DNA from: UBA4416 sp040389965
GTDB taxonomy: Bacteria; Bacteroidota; Bacteroidia; B-17B0; Aurantibacillaceae
DNA length: 64,000 bases
Direction: 5' to 3'
Assembly: GCA_040389965.1 (NCBI GenBank)
Contig: JAZJZF010000003.1
Coordinates: 1 to 64,000 of the forward strand
Shown: piece by piece, positions 1-7,513 of the stretch
Position numbering within the stretch: position 1 is the stretch's first letter
Layout: every line of letters starts with the position of its first letter
Program-made: the position numbers and the translations under genes
Notes under the pieces: generated by a model
What the model was told of the DNA's origin: nothing
Seen by the model: only the letters and a program-made list of their open reading frames with translations
The model's database searches: none

Positions 1-184
1 CCAGTTTTTCCTGAAAGGCGTGTAATTCTGTTGGACAAACAAATGTGAAATCTTTTGGGTAAAAGAAAAACACAACGTGTTTTTTTCCGATGTATTGATC
101 TAATGAGAAATTGTCTACTATTTCTTCTCCGTTTATTACTGCTGCCGCTTTAAACGACGGCGCTTTTTTTCCTACTAATGGCAT
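1..184 (-). CDS. AhpC-type 2-Cys peroxiredoxin (5' part; runs off window)
   Basis: Only the first 61 codons lie in the window. The translation begins MPLVGKKAPSFKAAAV and continues to the peroxidatic motif FYPKDFTFVCPTE, with Cys50 as the peroxidatic residue. The FTFVCPTE signature is that of typical 2-Cys peroxiredoxins of the AhpC/Prx1 family, which reduce H2O2 and alkyl hydroperoxides in the cytoplasm. The C-terminal resolving Cys would lie outside the window. The ATG at 184-182 is about 30 nt downstream of a minus-strand -7 box (219-226). The gene is divergent from a second, different peroxiredoxin starting at 366. Family assignment is firm; the electron donor cannot be told from this fragment. 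Confidence 0.9.
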   Translation of the reverse strand, partial: MPLVGKKAPSFKAAAVINGEEIVDNFSLDQYIGKKHVVFFFYPKDFTFVCPTELHAFQEKL

Positions 185-218
185 ATAATTAAATTTTAGA
201 TGTTTATAAATTTGGGTG

Positions 219-249
219 CAAAATTATCATTTACTTTGATTTATACCAA
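219..249 (-). promoter_or_regulatory. Promoter of the AhpC-type gene
   Basis: Reading the minus strand, TAATTTTG (226-219) matches the Bacteroidota -7 consensus TAnnTTTG, and TTG (249-247) lies 20 nt upstream in the -33 position. The likely transcription start is about 30 nt before the ATG at 184. This is a consensus match only. Confidence 0.5.
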
Positions 250-330
250 GTTACAACACCCGTAAAATGATAAAGTTTGTAAAGTTTATACTATTTGAGA
301 ATTAAATTCCCTTTAAAATTCAAAATCTCT

Positions 331-338
331 TAATTTTG
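331..338 (+). promoter_or_regulatory. -7 box for the PrxQ-like gene
   Basis: TAATTTTG is an exact TAnnTTTG match 27 nt before the ATG at 366. The -33 region (around 307-311) is poor. A longer reading frame using TTG at 336 would begin inside this box, which argues for the ATG at 366. Confidence 0.45.
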
Positions 339-365
339 TTACGCAAAACTAAAAAAACTAAACCC

Positions 366-833
366 ATGGCCATTACTGTAGGACAACCAGCCCCGGACTT
401 CAAATTATTTAACACCGAAAAAAAAGAAATTTCTTTAGCAGATTTTAAAGGAAAAAATTTAGTGATCCTGTTTTTTCCCCTTGCATTTACAGGTGTTTGT
501 ACAGCTGAACTATGCAGTGTAAGAGACAACTACAATGTATATACCTCTTTAAACGCTGAAGTTGTAGGTATTTCTATCGATTCGTTATTCAGCCTCGAAA
601 GATTTAAAAAAGAACAAAACTATAACTTCAACCTATTATCCGACTTTAATAAAACAACTGCTAAAGCCTATGATTCCTTATACGAAACCTTTGGTTTTGG
701 CATGTTAGGTGTTACTAAACGCTCTGCTTTTGTGATTGACAAAAACGGCATTATTCAATACGCCGAGATCCTTGAAGATGCAGGTAAACAGCCTGATTTT
801 GACAAGATCAAAGCTACTTTAGAAAAGATTTAA
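366..833 (+). CDS. Peroxiredoxin, PrxQ/BCP or AhpE type
   Basis: A 155-residue thiol peroxidase of the AhpC/TSA superfamily, reducing H2O2 or organic peroxides in the cytoplasm. The motif FFPLAFTGVCTAELC places Cys45 as the peroxidatic residue and Cys50 five residues later. That C45-x4-C50 spacing is the one used by BCP/PrxQ enzymes for an intramolecular disulfide. The surrounding FFPLAFTG wording is closer to AhpE, which is normally one-Cys, so the subfamily is mixed. The ATG start is chosen over an upstream TTG (336) because homologues begin at this point and the TTG lies in the -7 box. It is divergent from an AhpC-type gene, suggesting a small peroxide-defence locus. Confidence 0.9.
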   Translation: MAITVGQPAPDFKLFNTEKKEISLADFKGKNLVILFFPLAFTGVCTAELCSVRDNYNVYTSLNAEVVGISIDSLFSLERFKKEQNYNFNLLSDFNKTTAKAYDSLYETFGFGMLGVTKRSAFVIDKNGIIQYAEILEDAGKQPDFDKIKATLEKI

Positions 834-835
834 AC

Positions 836-921
836 CGTTATTGCGAACCGACGATAGGAGCTGAAACAATCTCATGTAAAGTGAGATTGCTTCACTACAC
901 TCCGTTTCGCTCGCAATGACG
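836..921. repeat. Nested palindromic repeat, CGTCATTGCGA family, copy 1
   Basis: Outer arms CGTTATTGCGA (836-846) and TCGCAATGACG (911-921) pair with one G-T wobble. Inner arms CAATCTCA (867-874) and TGAGATTG (882-889) pair perfectly. The same vocabulary recurs at 34618-34689. The right end supplies an in-frame ATG (916) to the rnhB reading frame. This is a REP-like element, non-coding. Confidence 0.8.
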
Positions 922-930
922 AAACATAGT

Positions 931-1533
931 ATGCTAAAATCCTATTTCGATAAACATTTAATTGAGGCAGGCTGCGATGAAGCCGGACGTGGCTGTCTGG
1001 CGGGTCCTGTTTATGCCGCTTCTGTTATTTTACCAAAAAACTATAAAAATAAATGGTTGGATGATAGTAAAAAACTAAGTGATAAAGATCGTTATGAGTT
1101 ACGCCCCGAAATAGAAGAAAAGGCTCTAACCTGGGCTGTTGGCGTGGTAGATAATGTAGAAATTGATGAAATTAACATCCTAAAGGCCTCCTTTTTGGCC
1201 ATGCACAGGGCCATTGACCAATTAAAACAAAAGCCCGAATTACTCTTAATTGATGGAAATCGCTTTACCCCTTACAAAAAAATATCCCATCAATGCATTA
1301 TTAAAGGCGATGCCAAATTTTTGAGCATTGCAGCTGCCAGTATTTTAGCCAAAACATACCGCGATGATTTTATGAAAGAAGCAGCGCTTCAATACCCTCA
1401 CTATGGCTGGGAGCGCAACATGGGCTACCCTACCAAACTTCATAGAGAAGCCATTCGGAATCATAGTACAACACCTTTGCACCGCATGACCTTTCAACTG
1501 TTGCCTGCACAGCTGGAACTAGAAATTGAATAA
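931..1533 (+). CDS. rnhB: Ribonuclease HII
   Basis: A 200-residue cytoplasmic endonuclease that cuts the RNA strand of RNA-DNA hybrids and starts removal of misincorporated ribonucleotides. The signature DEAGRG is at residues 16-21, with further acidic residues in LLIDGNR (Asp108) and IIKGDAK (Asp127), and the AAASILAKTYRDD helix follows. Length is normal for RNase HII. An upstream in-frame ATG (916) lies inside a palindromic repeat and adds five residues absent from relatives, so the ATG at 931 is preferred. It appears to be transcribed alone; the repeat separates it from the peroxiredoxin. Confidence 0.95.
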   Translation: MLKSYFDKHLIEAGCDEAGRGCLAGPVYAASVILPKNYKNKWLDDSKKLSDKDRYELRPEIEEKALTWAVGVVDNVEIDEINILKASFLAMHRAIDQLKQKPELLLIDGNRFTPYKKISHQCIIKGDAKFLSIAAASILAKTYRDDFMKEAALQYPHYGWERNMGYPTKLHREAIRNHSTTPLHRMTFQLLPAQLELEIE

Positions 1534-1599
1534 GAGTATCTAGTAAATTTCCTTAAATCATACGTTGAACATTATTTTTTTACGTTCTTTGTTCTATAA

Positions 1600-2250
1600 A
1601 TGAATGTCATGGAATTTATCAGCGAAGACCTCAGCAACTATTGCGCAACACATACCAGCAACGAATCCGAAGTTCTTAAAAAGCTTAACCGCGAAACGCA
1701 TTTAAAAGTCGTGTCGCCACGTATGCTCAGTGGGCATTTACAGGGGCGTTTTTTAAGTTTTATTTCCAAACTAAAACAACCGAAATTAATTGTTGAAATT
1801 GGCACCTACACCGGTTATTCGGCCTTATGTCTTGCTGAAGGACTTGCAGAAAACGGAAAACTCATTAGCATTGATGTCAATGAAGAAACCTCAGCCTTTG
1901 CCAAATCTTTTATTCAGCAAACAGATTATGCAAATAAAATAGAACTGGTAATTGCAGACGCCAAAGAATACATCAAAACCATTACAGATCCTATCGACCT
2001 TATTTTTATTGATGCTGACAAAAAAAACTACCTCAACTATTACCATTTAGCCATTGAAAAATTAAGCTCCGGTGGACTGATCATTGGCGACAATGTATTA
2101 TGGAGCGGAAAAATTACCATGCCTGAAAGTGCCATGGATAGGGAAACACTGGCCTTGCATGAGTTCAATAAATTTGTACAGCAGGATGCAAGAGTAGAAA
2201 ATATATTGTTGCCGGTAAGAGATGGGTTAATGGTGGTAAGGAAAAAGTAA
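1600..2250 (+). CDS. Class I SAM-dependent O-methyltransferase (CCoAMT/TrmR-like)
   Basis: A 216-residue soluble methyltransferase of the methyltransf_3 (caffeoyl-CoA O-methyltransferase-like) family. The SAM-binding motif VEIGTYTGYSALCLAEGL lies near residues 65-85. The metal/substrate motif FIDADKKNYLNYY is near 130-145 and GGLIIGDNVLW near 155-165. Bacterial members include small-molecule catechol methyltransferases and the tRNA methyltransferase TrmR (YrrM); the sequence does not decide between them. A second in-frame ATG at 1609 is also possible. No operon partner is evident. Confidence 0.85.
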   Translation: MNVMEFISEDLSNYCATHTSNESEVLKKLNRETHLKVVSPRMLSGHLQGRFLSFISKLKQPKLIVEIGTYTGYSALCLAEGLAENGKLISIDVNEETSAFAKSFIQQTDYANKIELVIADAKEYIKTITDPIDLIFIDADKKNYLNYYHLAIEKLSSGGLIIGDNVLWSGKITMPESAMDRETLALHEFNKFVQQDARVENILLPVRDGLMVVRKK

Positions 2251-2258
2251 AATCGTTT

Positions 2259-2341
2259 CCCGCGGATCGCACAGATAACGCAGAATAAAAACAGTATCTT
2301 TAATACATAAAAAATCAACGTTCATCGGCGAAATCAGCGGG
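2259..2341. repeat. Degenerate GCGGAT/ATCAGCGG palindromic repeat
   Basis: Between the O-methyltransferase and the next gene. CCCGC (2259-2263) and GCGGG (2337-2341) bracket text such as GCGGATCGCACAGATAACGC and CGGCGAAATCAGCGG. Similar words recur at 48786-48870 and 52735-52775. It looks like a decayed intergenic palindromic repeat, not a gene. Confidence 0.45.
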
Positions 2342-2357
2342 ACATAAAAACAAACAC

Positions 2358-3029
2358 ATGAAAAAACTAAACGTGATTGTAACCGGTGCTACCGGTATGG
2401 TAGGTGAAGGAGTATTGTTCGAATGCATGGAAAACCCACAGGTAGAAAACATCCTGATTATTGTACGAAAGCCTTCCGGTGTATCGCATCCAAAAGTAAA
2501 GGAGATCATCCACAAAGATTTTTCGAATATAGAACCGATTAAAGAACAGGTAAAAAATTATGATGCTTGTTTTTTCTGCCTCGGAGTGTCATCCATTGGC
2601 ATGAAAGAAGATGAGTACACGAAACTTACCTATACCCTCACACTGGGCTTTGCCAAAACACTCAGCGAAGTAAGTCCACAGGCAACTTTTTGTTACGTAT
2701 CGGGTGCTGGTACCGATAGCACTGAAAAAGGCAAAAGCATGTGGGCCCGTGTAAAAGGCAAAACAGAAAACGACCTGGCTAAACTTCCTTTTAAAGCAAC
2801 TTATAATTTCCGCCCCGGAATGATGAAACCAAGCAAAGGACAACAACATGTTTTATCTGCCTATAAATATATGGGCTGGTTATACCCTATCATAAAAGGT
2901 CTCTTTGCTAATTCAGCCTGTACCATACAGGAAGTAGGCCGCGCCATGATCAACGTTACCTTATCCGGATATACCAAGCAAGCTATTGAAGTAAGTGATA
3001 TTCTAACCCTCGCGAAAAAACAAGTATAA
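2358..3029 (+). CDS. NAD(P)-binding nucleoside-sugar-epimerase-like oxidoreductase
   Basis: A 223-residue Rossmann-fold protein of the atypical short-chain dehydrogenase group. The N-terminal GATGMVGEGVL (residues 9-19) is the glycine-rich dinucleotide-binding loop. The later YVSGAGTDSTEKG stretch corresponds to the catalytic-serine region seen in HTATIP2-like and NAD-dependent epimerase relatives. A clear YxxxK is not present in the usual place, so catalysis is uncertain. It is convergent with the cupin gene, with only 3 nt between stop codons. Substrate unknown. Confidence 0.8.
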   Translation: MKKLNVIVTGATGMVGEGVLFECMENPQVENILIIVRKPSGVSHPKVKEIIHKDFSNIEPIKEQVKNYDACFFCLGVSSIGMKEDEYTKLTYTLTLGFAKTLSEVSPQATFCYVSGAGTDSTEKGKSMWARVKGKTENDLAKLPFKATYNFRPGMMKPSKGQQHVLSAYKYMGWLYPIIKGLFANSACTIQEVGRAMINVTLSGYTKQAIEVSDILTLAKKQV

Positions 3030-3032
3030 TTC

Positions 3033-3545
3033 TTAGTGTGGTTTATCATAAGTCAATTCATGAACGAGTTTTTTATACTGCGGAAATAGAGTAAAAAGCT
3101 CTACTCTGTCAGCCAATAAAAAATCTTCAAAATCAAATCCCGGAGCAACGGTGCATCCCACCAAAGAAAATCCGCCGGCTACTTCGCAGCGCGACCCAAA
3201 CCAGCTTCCTGCCTGAACTATGCACTGAAATGTTTCGCCTTTTTCTAAATCCCTTCCAAGCTTATGAATAATTAATGTTCCATCCACAGTTATTTCATAA
3301 ATATGCAAGCTATCTCCTTCATAAAAATGCCAAAGCTCATCGGAAGCAATTTTATGTAAAGCGCTGAATTGCCCATACTTCAATAAGAAATAAATAGCTG
3401 TTGAGGCATTCCTGTCTCCTTTAAAATTATTTGAAAGGTGCTTCTGAGCAAGAGTCATCCCTGATCGGTAAGTCTCTCTGAATGCCCCACCTTCCACATG
3501 GCTGGTCAATTGAAGTTTTTCGATGTAGTAATCTGCATTTTTCAT
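3033..3545 (-). CDS. DUF985 cupin-domain protein
   Basis: A 170-residue cytoplasmic protein of the DUF985 (cupin_5) family. The family hallmarks are visible: HVEGGAFRETYRS near residue 15, STAIYFLL near 50, ALHKIASDELWHFYEG near 62-78, and AGSWFGSRC near 110. It ends with the typical GCTVAPGFDFEDF. The fold is a beta-barrel; the biochemical role of the family is not established. The reading frame extends 26 codons upstream, but that region shows no similarity to the family, so ATG 3545 is chosen. Confidence 0.85.
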   Translation of the reverse strand: MKNADYYIEKLQLTSHVEGGAFRETYRSGMTLAQKHLSNNFKGDRNASTAIYFLLKYGQFSALHKIASDELWHFYEGDSLHIYEITVDGTLIIHKLGRDLEKGETFQCIVQAGSWFGSRCEVAGGFSLVGCTVAPGFDFEDFLLADRVELFTLFPQYKKLVHELTYDKPH

Positions 3546-3758
3546 GATCCTGAATTTTACATCCATAAATAGTCGAACGAAAGTAGGATTTATATTGCTT
3601 GCTTCATCCCGCTTATCCTGCATTTGTACTGCTTCTCAAAAAAAGCCTGCAAAATGCCCTATTTATTAAAACTCATTAACAAAATCTATCCGTTTTTACA
3701 GTAATTCTGTATCTTTAGGCCTTTAATTTTCACCGTTTTTACCTGAAATATACACCAT

Positions 3759-5990
3759 ATGGCAACTATAAAATACTCCGAACAATTAGCAGATGTTGAA
3801 GCAGCAAAAAATTTAGGATTACTTCCCGAAGAATTTGACAGAATCAAAGAAATTTTAGGCCGCACACCAAATTTTACGGAAGTTTCCATTTTCTCTGTTA
3901 TGTGGAGCGAGCACTGCTCCTACAAAAACTCTATTACCTGGTTAAAGACTTTACCTAAAGACGGCCCGCATATGCTTGCCAAAGCAGGTGAAGAAAATGC
4001 CGGTTTAGTGGATATTGGAGATGGCTTAGGCTGTTGCTTTAAAATAGAATCTCATAACCACCCAAGCGCTTTAGAACCTTATCAGGGAGCTGCAACAGGT
4101 GTTGGCGGTATTAACCGCGATATTTTTACAATGGGTGCACGCCCTATTGCACAACTAAACTCCTTACGTTTTGGAGATATCAGTTCTCAAAAAACGCAGT
4201 GGTTGCTTAAAGGCGTTGTAAAAGGCATTGGCGATTACGGTAATGCTTTTGGTATTCCTACAGTTGGTGGCGAAGTGTTTTTTGACGAATGCTATAACGT
4301 AAACCCTCTGGTAAATGCTATGAGCGTAGGTATTGTGAAAGAAGGAGAAACAGTAAGTGCTACTTCTTACGGCGTTGGAAACCCGGTATTTATTGTGGGC
4401 TCATCAACCGGTAAAGATGGTATTGCAGGTGCTGCCTTTGCCAGTAAAGACTTAACCGAAGATTCTGCTAAAGATTTACCGTCTGTACAGGTAGGCGATC
4501 CTTTCCAGGAAAAATTATTACTGGAAGCAACTTTAGAAGTTATTAAAACAGGTGCTGTTATTGGTATGCAGGATATGGGTGCAGCAGGTATTACCTGTTC
4601 AACATCCGAAATGAGCGCTAAAGGCGAACACGGCATGAACATTTGGTTACATAAAGTACCTACACGCCAGGCAGGTATGCACCCTTTCGAAATACTATTA
4701 TCCGAATCACAGGAACGTATGTTAGTGGTGGTTGAAAAAGGCAAAGAAGCATTAGTACAGGCGGTGTTTGACAAATGGGATTTGAACTGCGCTCAAATTG
4801 GAGAAGTTACTGCAGGCGACCGTTTAAAATATTATATGAATGAAGAGTTGGTGGCTGATGTGCCTGCCGGAGTATTAGTATTAGGCGGTGGTGCACCAAT
4901 TTACAAACGCGAATACAAAGAACCTGCTTACTTTGCAGAATCAAAAAAATTCAATATTGCTTCTGTTATAGAGCCTAACGATTTGAAGCCTGTCATGCAG
5001 TTTTTAGCAAAACTTCCAAATCTGGCCAGCAAACGTTGGATCTATAATCAATACGACAGCATGGTAGGCGGCATTAATATGAGCACCAACAAGCCAAGCG
5101 ATGCCGCTATCGTTAATGTAAAAGGAACTAAAAAAGCATTGGCTATGACGGTTGATTGCAATGCACGCTACGTAAATGCCGATCCTGAAGTAGGTTGTGC
5201 CATTGCTGTGAGCGAAGCCGCCCGTAACATTGTATGCTCAGGCGGTGCTCCAAGCGCAGTAACTAATTGTTTAAATTTTGGAAATCCATACAACCCTGAA
5301 GTGTACTGGCAATTTGTTGGTTCTATTAAAGGGATGAGCAGTGCCTGCTTAAAATTTAAAACACCTGTAACCGGTGGTAACGTTAGTTTTTACAATCAGT
5401 CGAGTTACGAAGGACCTGTATTCCCTACTCCAACTATTGGTATGATTGGGATCCTGGAAGATAAAACATTACAAACAACTCTCGATTTTAAAAACGAAGG
5501 CGACGTGATTTATTTAATCGGCGAAAGTAAAAATGATATTTCTTCTTCCGAATATGTATACAATTTCCATAAAGTAAAAAATACGCCTGCGCCATTCTTC
5601 GACCTGGAAACAGAATTTAATGTGCAAGCAGTTGTAAGCAGCATTATAAAAAACAAACTCATTAACTCTGCACATGATGTGAGTGATGGTGGCTTGTTTA
5701 TGAATTTACTGGAAAGTGCTATGGTAAATAATTTAGGATTCGAAATCAGCGCCGATGCCGCTATTCGTAAGGATTCCTTTTTATTTGGAGAAGCACAAAG
5801 CCGTGTGGTAGTAAGTCTTTCAGCAAGCAATGCAGCTGCATTAGAAGCGGAACTGAAAAAACAATCTGTTGCTTTTAGTAAACTCGGAACTGTAAAAGGA
5901 ACTTCGGTTGTAGTTGACGGAACTAATTATGGCTCTGTAAGCGAATACAAACATTCTTTCGATACAAGTATCGAAGGCTATTTGAATTAA
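3759..5990 (+). CDS. purL: Phosphoribosylformylglycinamidine synthase subunit PurL (small type)
   Basis: A 743-residue enzyme of step four of purine synthesis, converting FGAR to FGAM with ATP and ammonia. Length and architecture match the small PurL that works with separate PurQ and PurS, neither of which is in the window. The motif MWSEHCSYKNS (His52) and ESHNHPS (97-103) are present, as is the internal duplication typical of the two AIRS-like halves (VGGEVFFDECYNVNP and VTGGNVSFYNQ). The gene stands alone with about 210 nt of leader and no visible purine riboswitch. Confidence 0.97.
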   Translation: MATIKYSEQLADVEAAKNLGLLPEEFDRIKEILGRTPNFTEVSIFSVMWSEHCSYKNSITWLKTLPKDGPHMLAKAGEENAGLVDIGDGLGCCFKIESHNHPSALEPYQGAATGVGGINRDIFTMGARPIAQLNSLRFGDISSQKTQWLLKGVVKGIGDYGNAFGIPTVGGEVFFDECYNVNPLVNAMSVGIVKEGETVSATSYGVGNPVFIVGSSTGKDGIAGAAFASKDLTEDSAKDLPSVQVGDPFQEKLLLEATLEVIKTGAVIGMQDMGAAGITCSTSEMSAKGEHGMNIWLHKVPTRQAGMHPFEILLSESQERMLVVVEKGKEALVQAVFDKWDLNCAQIGEVTAGDRLKYYMNEELVADVPAGVLVLGGGAPIYKREYKEPAYFAESKKFNIASVIEPNDLKPVMQFLAKLPNLASKRWIYNQYDSMVGGINMSTNKPSDAAIVNVKGTKKALAMTVDCNARYVNADPEVGCAIAVSEAARNIVCSGGAPSAVTNCLNFGNPYNPEVYWQFVGSIKGMSSACLKFKTPVTGGNVSFYNQSSYEGPVFPTPTIGMIGILEDKTLQTTLDFKNEGDVIYLIGESKNDISSSEYVYNFHKVKNTPAPFFDLETEFNVQAVVSSIIKNKLINSAHDVSDGGLFMNLLESAMVNNLGFEISADAAIRKDSFLFGEAQSRVVVSLSASNAAALEAELKKQSVAFSKLGTVKGTSVVVDGTNYGSVSEYKHSFDTSIEGYLN

Positions 5991-6120
5991 CTTTTTTTAA
6001 TTGTCCCTTTATCATATTTAATCGGGTAACTGTATATCTTGCCGCGGTGTAACCTATTGTTATCTTTTTTTTGGGTAAACAAAAGCAATTATTTTTTATA
6101 GAATATAAATACTACAATTT

Positions 6121-6573
6121 ATGAGGCTGGAAGAAGAGTTAAGGACTGAGAAATTTAAAACAGAGCAGCAACGTGCGTTGCTGAGTATTATGTTTACATC
6201 CAACTGGATTGGAGAAAAAACAAACGATTGCTTTAAGCAATATGGCATTTCTGAAGAACAGTTTAATGTGCTAAGGATCTTAAAAGGCCAGCATGGTAAA
6301 CCTGCGAACCTATCTACTGTGCAGGAACGTATGATCCACCGCATGAGCAATGCTACCCGCCTGGTAGAAAAATTAAAAATTAAAGGCTACGTTAACCGTG
6401 TTCCTTGTGAAGATAACAGGCGAAAAGTAGAAATTACCATTACACACAAGGGCCTGGGGCTATTAGAGGAAATTAACCCCAAATTAGCACAGATTGAACT
6501 CGACCTGTTTACTAAACTGACAGACAGCGAAACCAAGGAAATTGGTATTTTACTGGATAAATTAAGGGATTAA
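6121..6573 (+). CDS. MarR-family transcriptional regulator
   Basis: A 150-residue winged-helix dimeric DNA-binding protein. The middle reads ISEEQFNVLRILKG, then LSTVQERMIHRMSNATRLVEKL (recognition helix region) and GYVNRVPCEDNRRKVEI (wing with the conserved D-R-R). Cys73 in the pre-wing segment could be redox-sensitive, though that is only a guess. It is followed 107 nt later by a pirin gene in the same direction, and a palindrome overlaps the pirin promoter. Repression of the pirin gene is the simplest model. Confidence 0.9.
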   Translation: MRLEEELRTEKFKTEQQRALLSIMFTSNWIGEKTNDCFKQYGISEEQFNVLRILKGQHGKPANLSTVQERMIHRMSNATRLVEKLKIKGYVNRVPCEDNRRKVEITITHKGLGLLEEINPKLAQIELDLFTKLTDSETKEIGILLDKLRD

Positions 6574-6625
6574 ACGCTGGTATTTAGCTTGAATGATATG
6601 ATTAAGTTAAATATTCCTAATAACA

Positions 6626-6656
6626 TTTGTATATACAATAGTTGTTGTTACATTTG
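6626..6656 (+). promoter_or_regulatory. Promoter of the pirin gene
   Basis: TTTG (6626-6629) and TACATTTG (6649-6656) match the Bacteroidota -33 and -7 boxes with exactly 19 nt between them. The ATG at 6681 lies 24 nt beyond the -7 box. This is one of the best promoter matches in the window. Confidence 0.7.
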
Positions 6657-6664
6657 TTATACAA
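6627..6664. promoter_or_regulatory. Candidate MarR operator pair at the pirin promoter
   Basis: TTGTATATACAA (6627-6638) is a perfect 12-bp palindrome lying on the -33 box. TTGTTATACAA (6654-6664) repeats the TTGT/ACAA half-sites and covers the end of the -7 box and the start point. Two sites placed like this would block RNA polymerase. The adjacent MarR gene is the likely source of the repressor. Confidence 0.5.
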
Positions 6665-6680
6665 TTTAATACTTACAATT

Positions 6681-7406
6681 ATGGCAAAAAGTGTTTTTCA
6701 CTCAGCAGATACAAGAGGGCACGCTAACCACGGCTGGTTAGACGCCCATCATTCATTTAGTTTTGCAGGTTATCAGGATAGAAACCGCATGAGTTTTGGT
6801 GTGTTACGCGTTTTAAACGACGATAAAATAGCAGGCGGAATGGGATTTGGTTCCCACCCGCACGATAATATGGAAATTATTACGATTCCACTCGAAGGCC
6901 AGTTATTACACAAAGATAATATGGGTAATAATGGTGAAGTTATTTTACCGGGCGATGTACAGGTTATGAGCGCCGGAACTGGCGTAGTACACAGCGAATA
7001 CAATAATGGCAAAACAGATTTGAAATTATTGCAGATCTGGTTATTTCCCAACAAACAAAATGTGAGTCCACGCTACGGACAGGTATCGTTAAATGTAGCA
7101 GACAGGGTAAATAAATTTCAGCAAATTTTATCGCCCAACGAAAACGACGAAGGCGTATGGATTCACCAGGATGCATGGTTCTTTTTAGGAAAATTTGATA
7201 AAAACAAAAGGGAAACCTATACCATCAAAAGACCGGGTAATGGCGTTTATGCTTTTGTAATTAGCGGTAGCGCTACTATTAACGGACAAGCCTTAAATAC
7301 AAGGGATGCTTATGGCATCTGGGAAACAGATAAATTTGATATTACTATCAACGATGATAATACCGAGATTTTATTAATGGATGTCCCTATGGAATTGCCA
7401 TTTTAA
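6681..7406 (+). CDS. Pirin-family protein (bicupin, quercetinase-like)
   Basis: A 241-residue cytoplasmic metal-binding bicupin. The metal-ligand region is intact: SHPHDNMEIITIPL in the N-terminal cupin and SAGTGVVHSEYN about 40 residues later provide the usual three His and one Glu. Pirins of this kind include quercetin 2,3-dioxygenases and redox-sensing regulators, and the substrate here is not deducible. The upstream frame (TTG 6642) overlaps the promoter, so ATG 6681 is used. A strong stem-loop follows at 7427. Its MarR neighbour suggests induction by an electrophile or phenolic compound. Confidence 0.92.
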   Translation: MAKSVFHSADTRGHANHGWLDAHHSFSFAGYQDRNRMSFGVLRVLNDDKIAGGMGFGSHPHDNMEIITIPLEGQLLHKDNMGNNGEVILPGDVQVMSAGTGVVHSEYNNGKTDLKLLQIWLFPNKQNVSPRYGQVSLNVADRVNKFQQILSPNENDEGVWIHQDAWFFLGKFDKNKRETYTIKRPGNGVYAFVISGSATINGQALNTRDAYGIWETDKFDITINDDNTEILLMDVPMELPF

Positions 7407-7426
7407 TTCTGAATTCATCGGGTTTG

Positions 7427-7462
7427 AAATTACCATGTGTGCTGTCGCATACATGGTAATTT
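7427..7462 (+). terminator. Stem-loop after the pirin gene
   Basis: AAATTACCATGT (7427-7438) pairs perfectly with ACATGGTAATTT (7451-7462) around a 12-nt loop. The T-run after it is short, so termination may be partial. Confidence 0.6.
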
Positions 7463-7513
7463 ATTCAAAATCTCAGTAATTAATTTTACATTAGTTGAAA
7501 ATATATTTCGGCT

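Noticed and set aside
3546..3758. Purine riboswitch or PurR site before purL
   Set aside because: No aptamer-like structure or recognisable operator could be found in the 210-nt leader.
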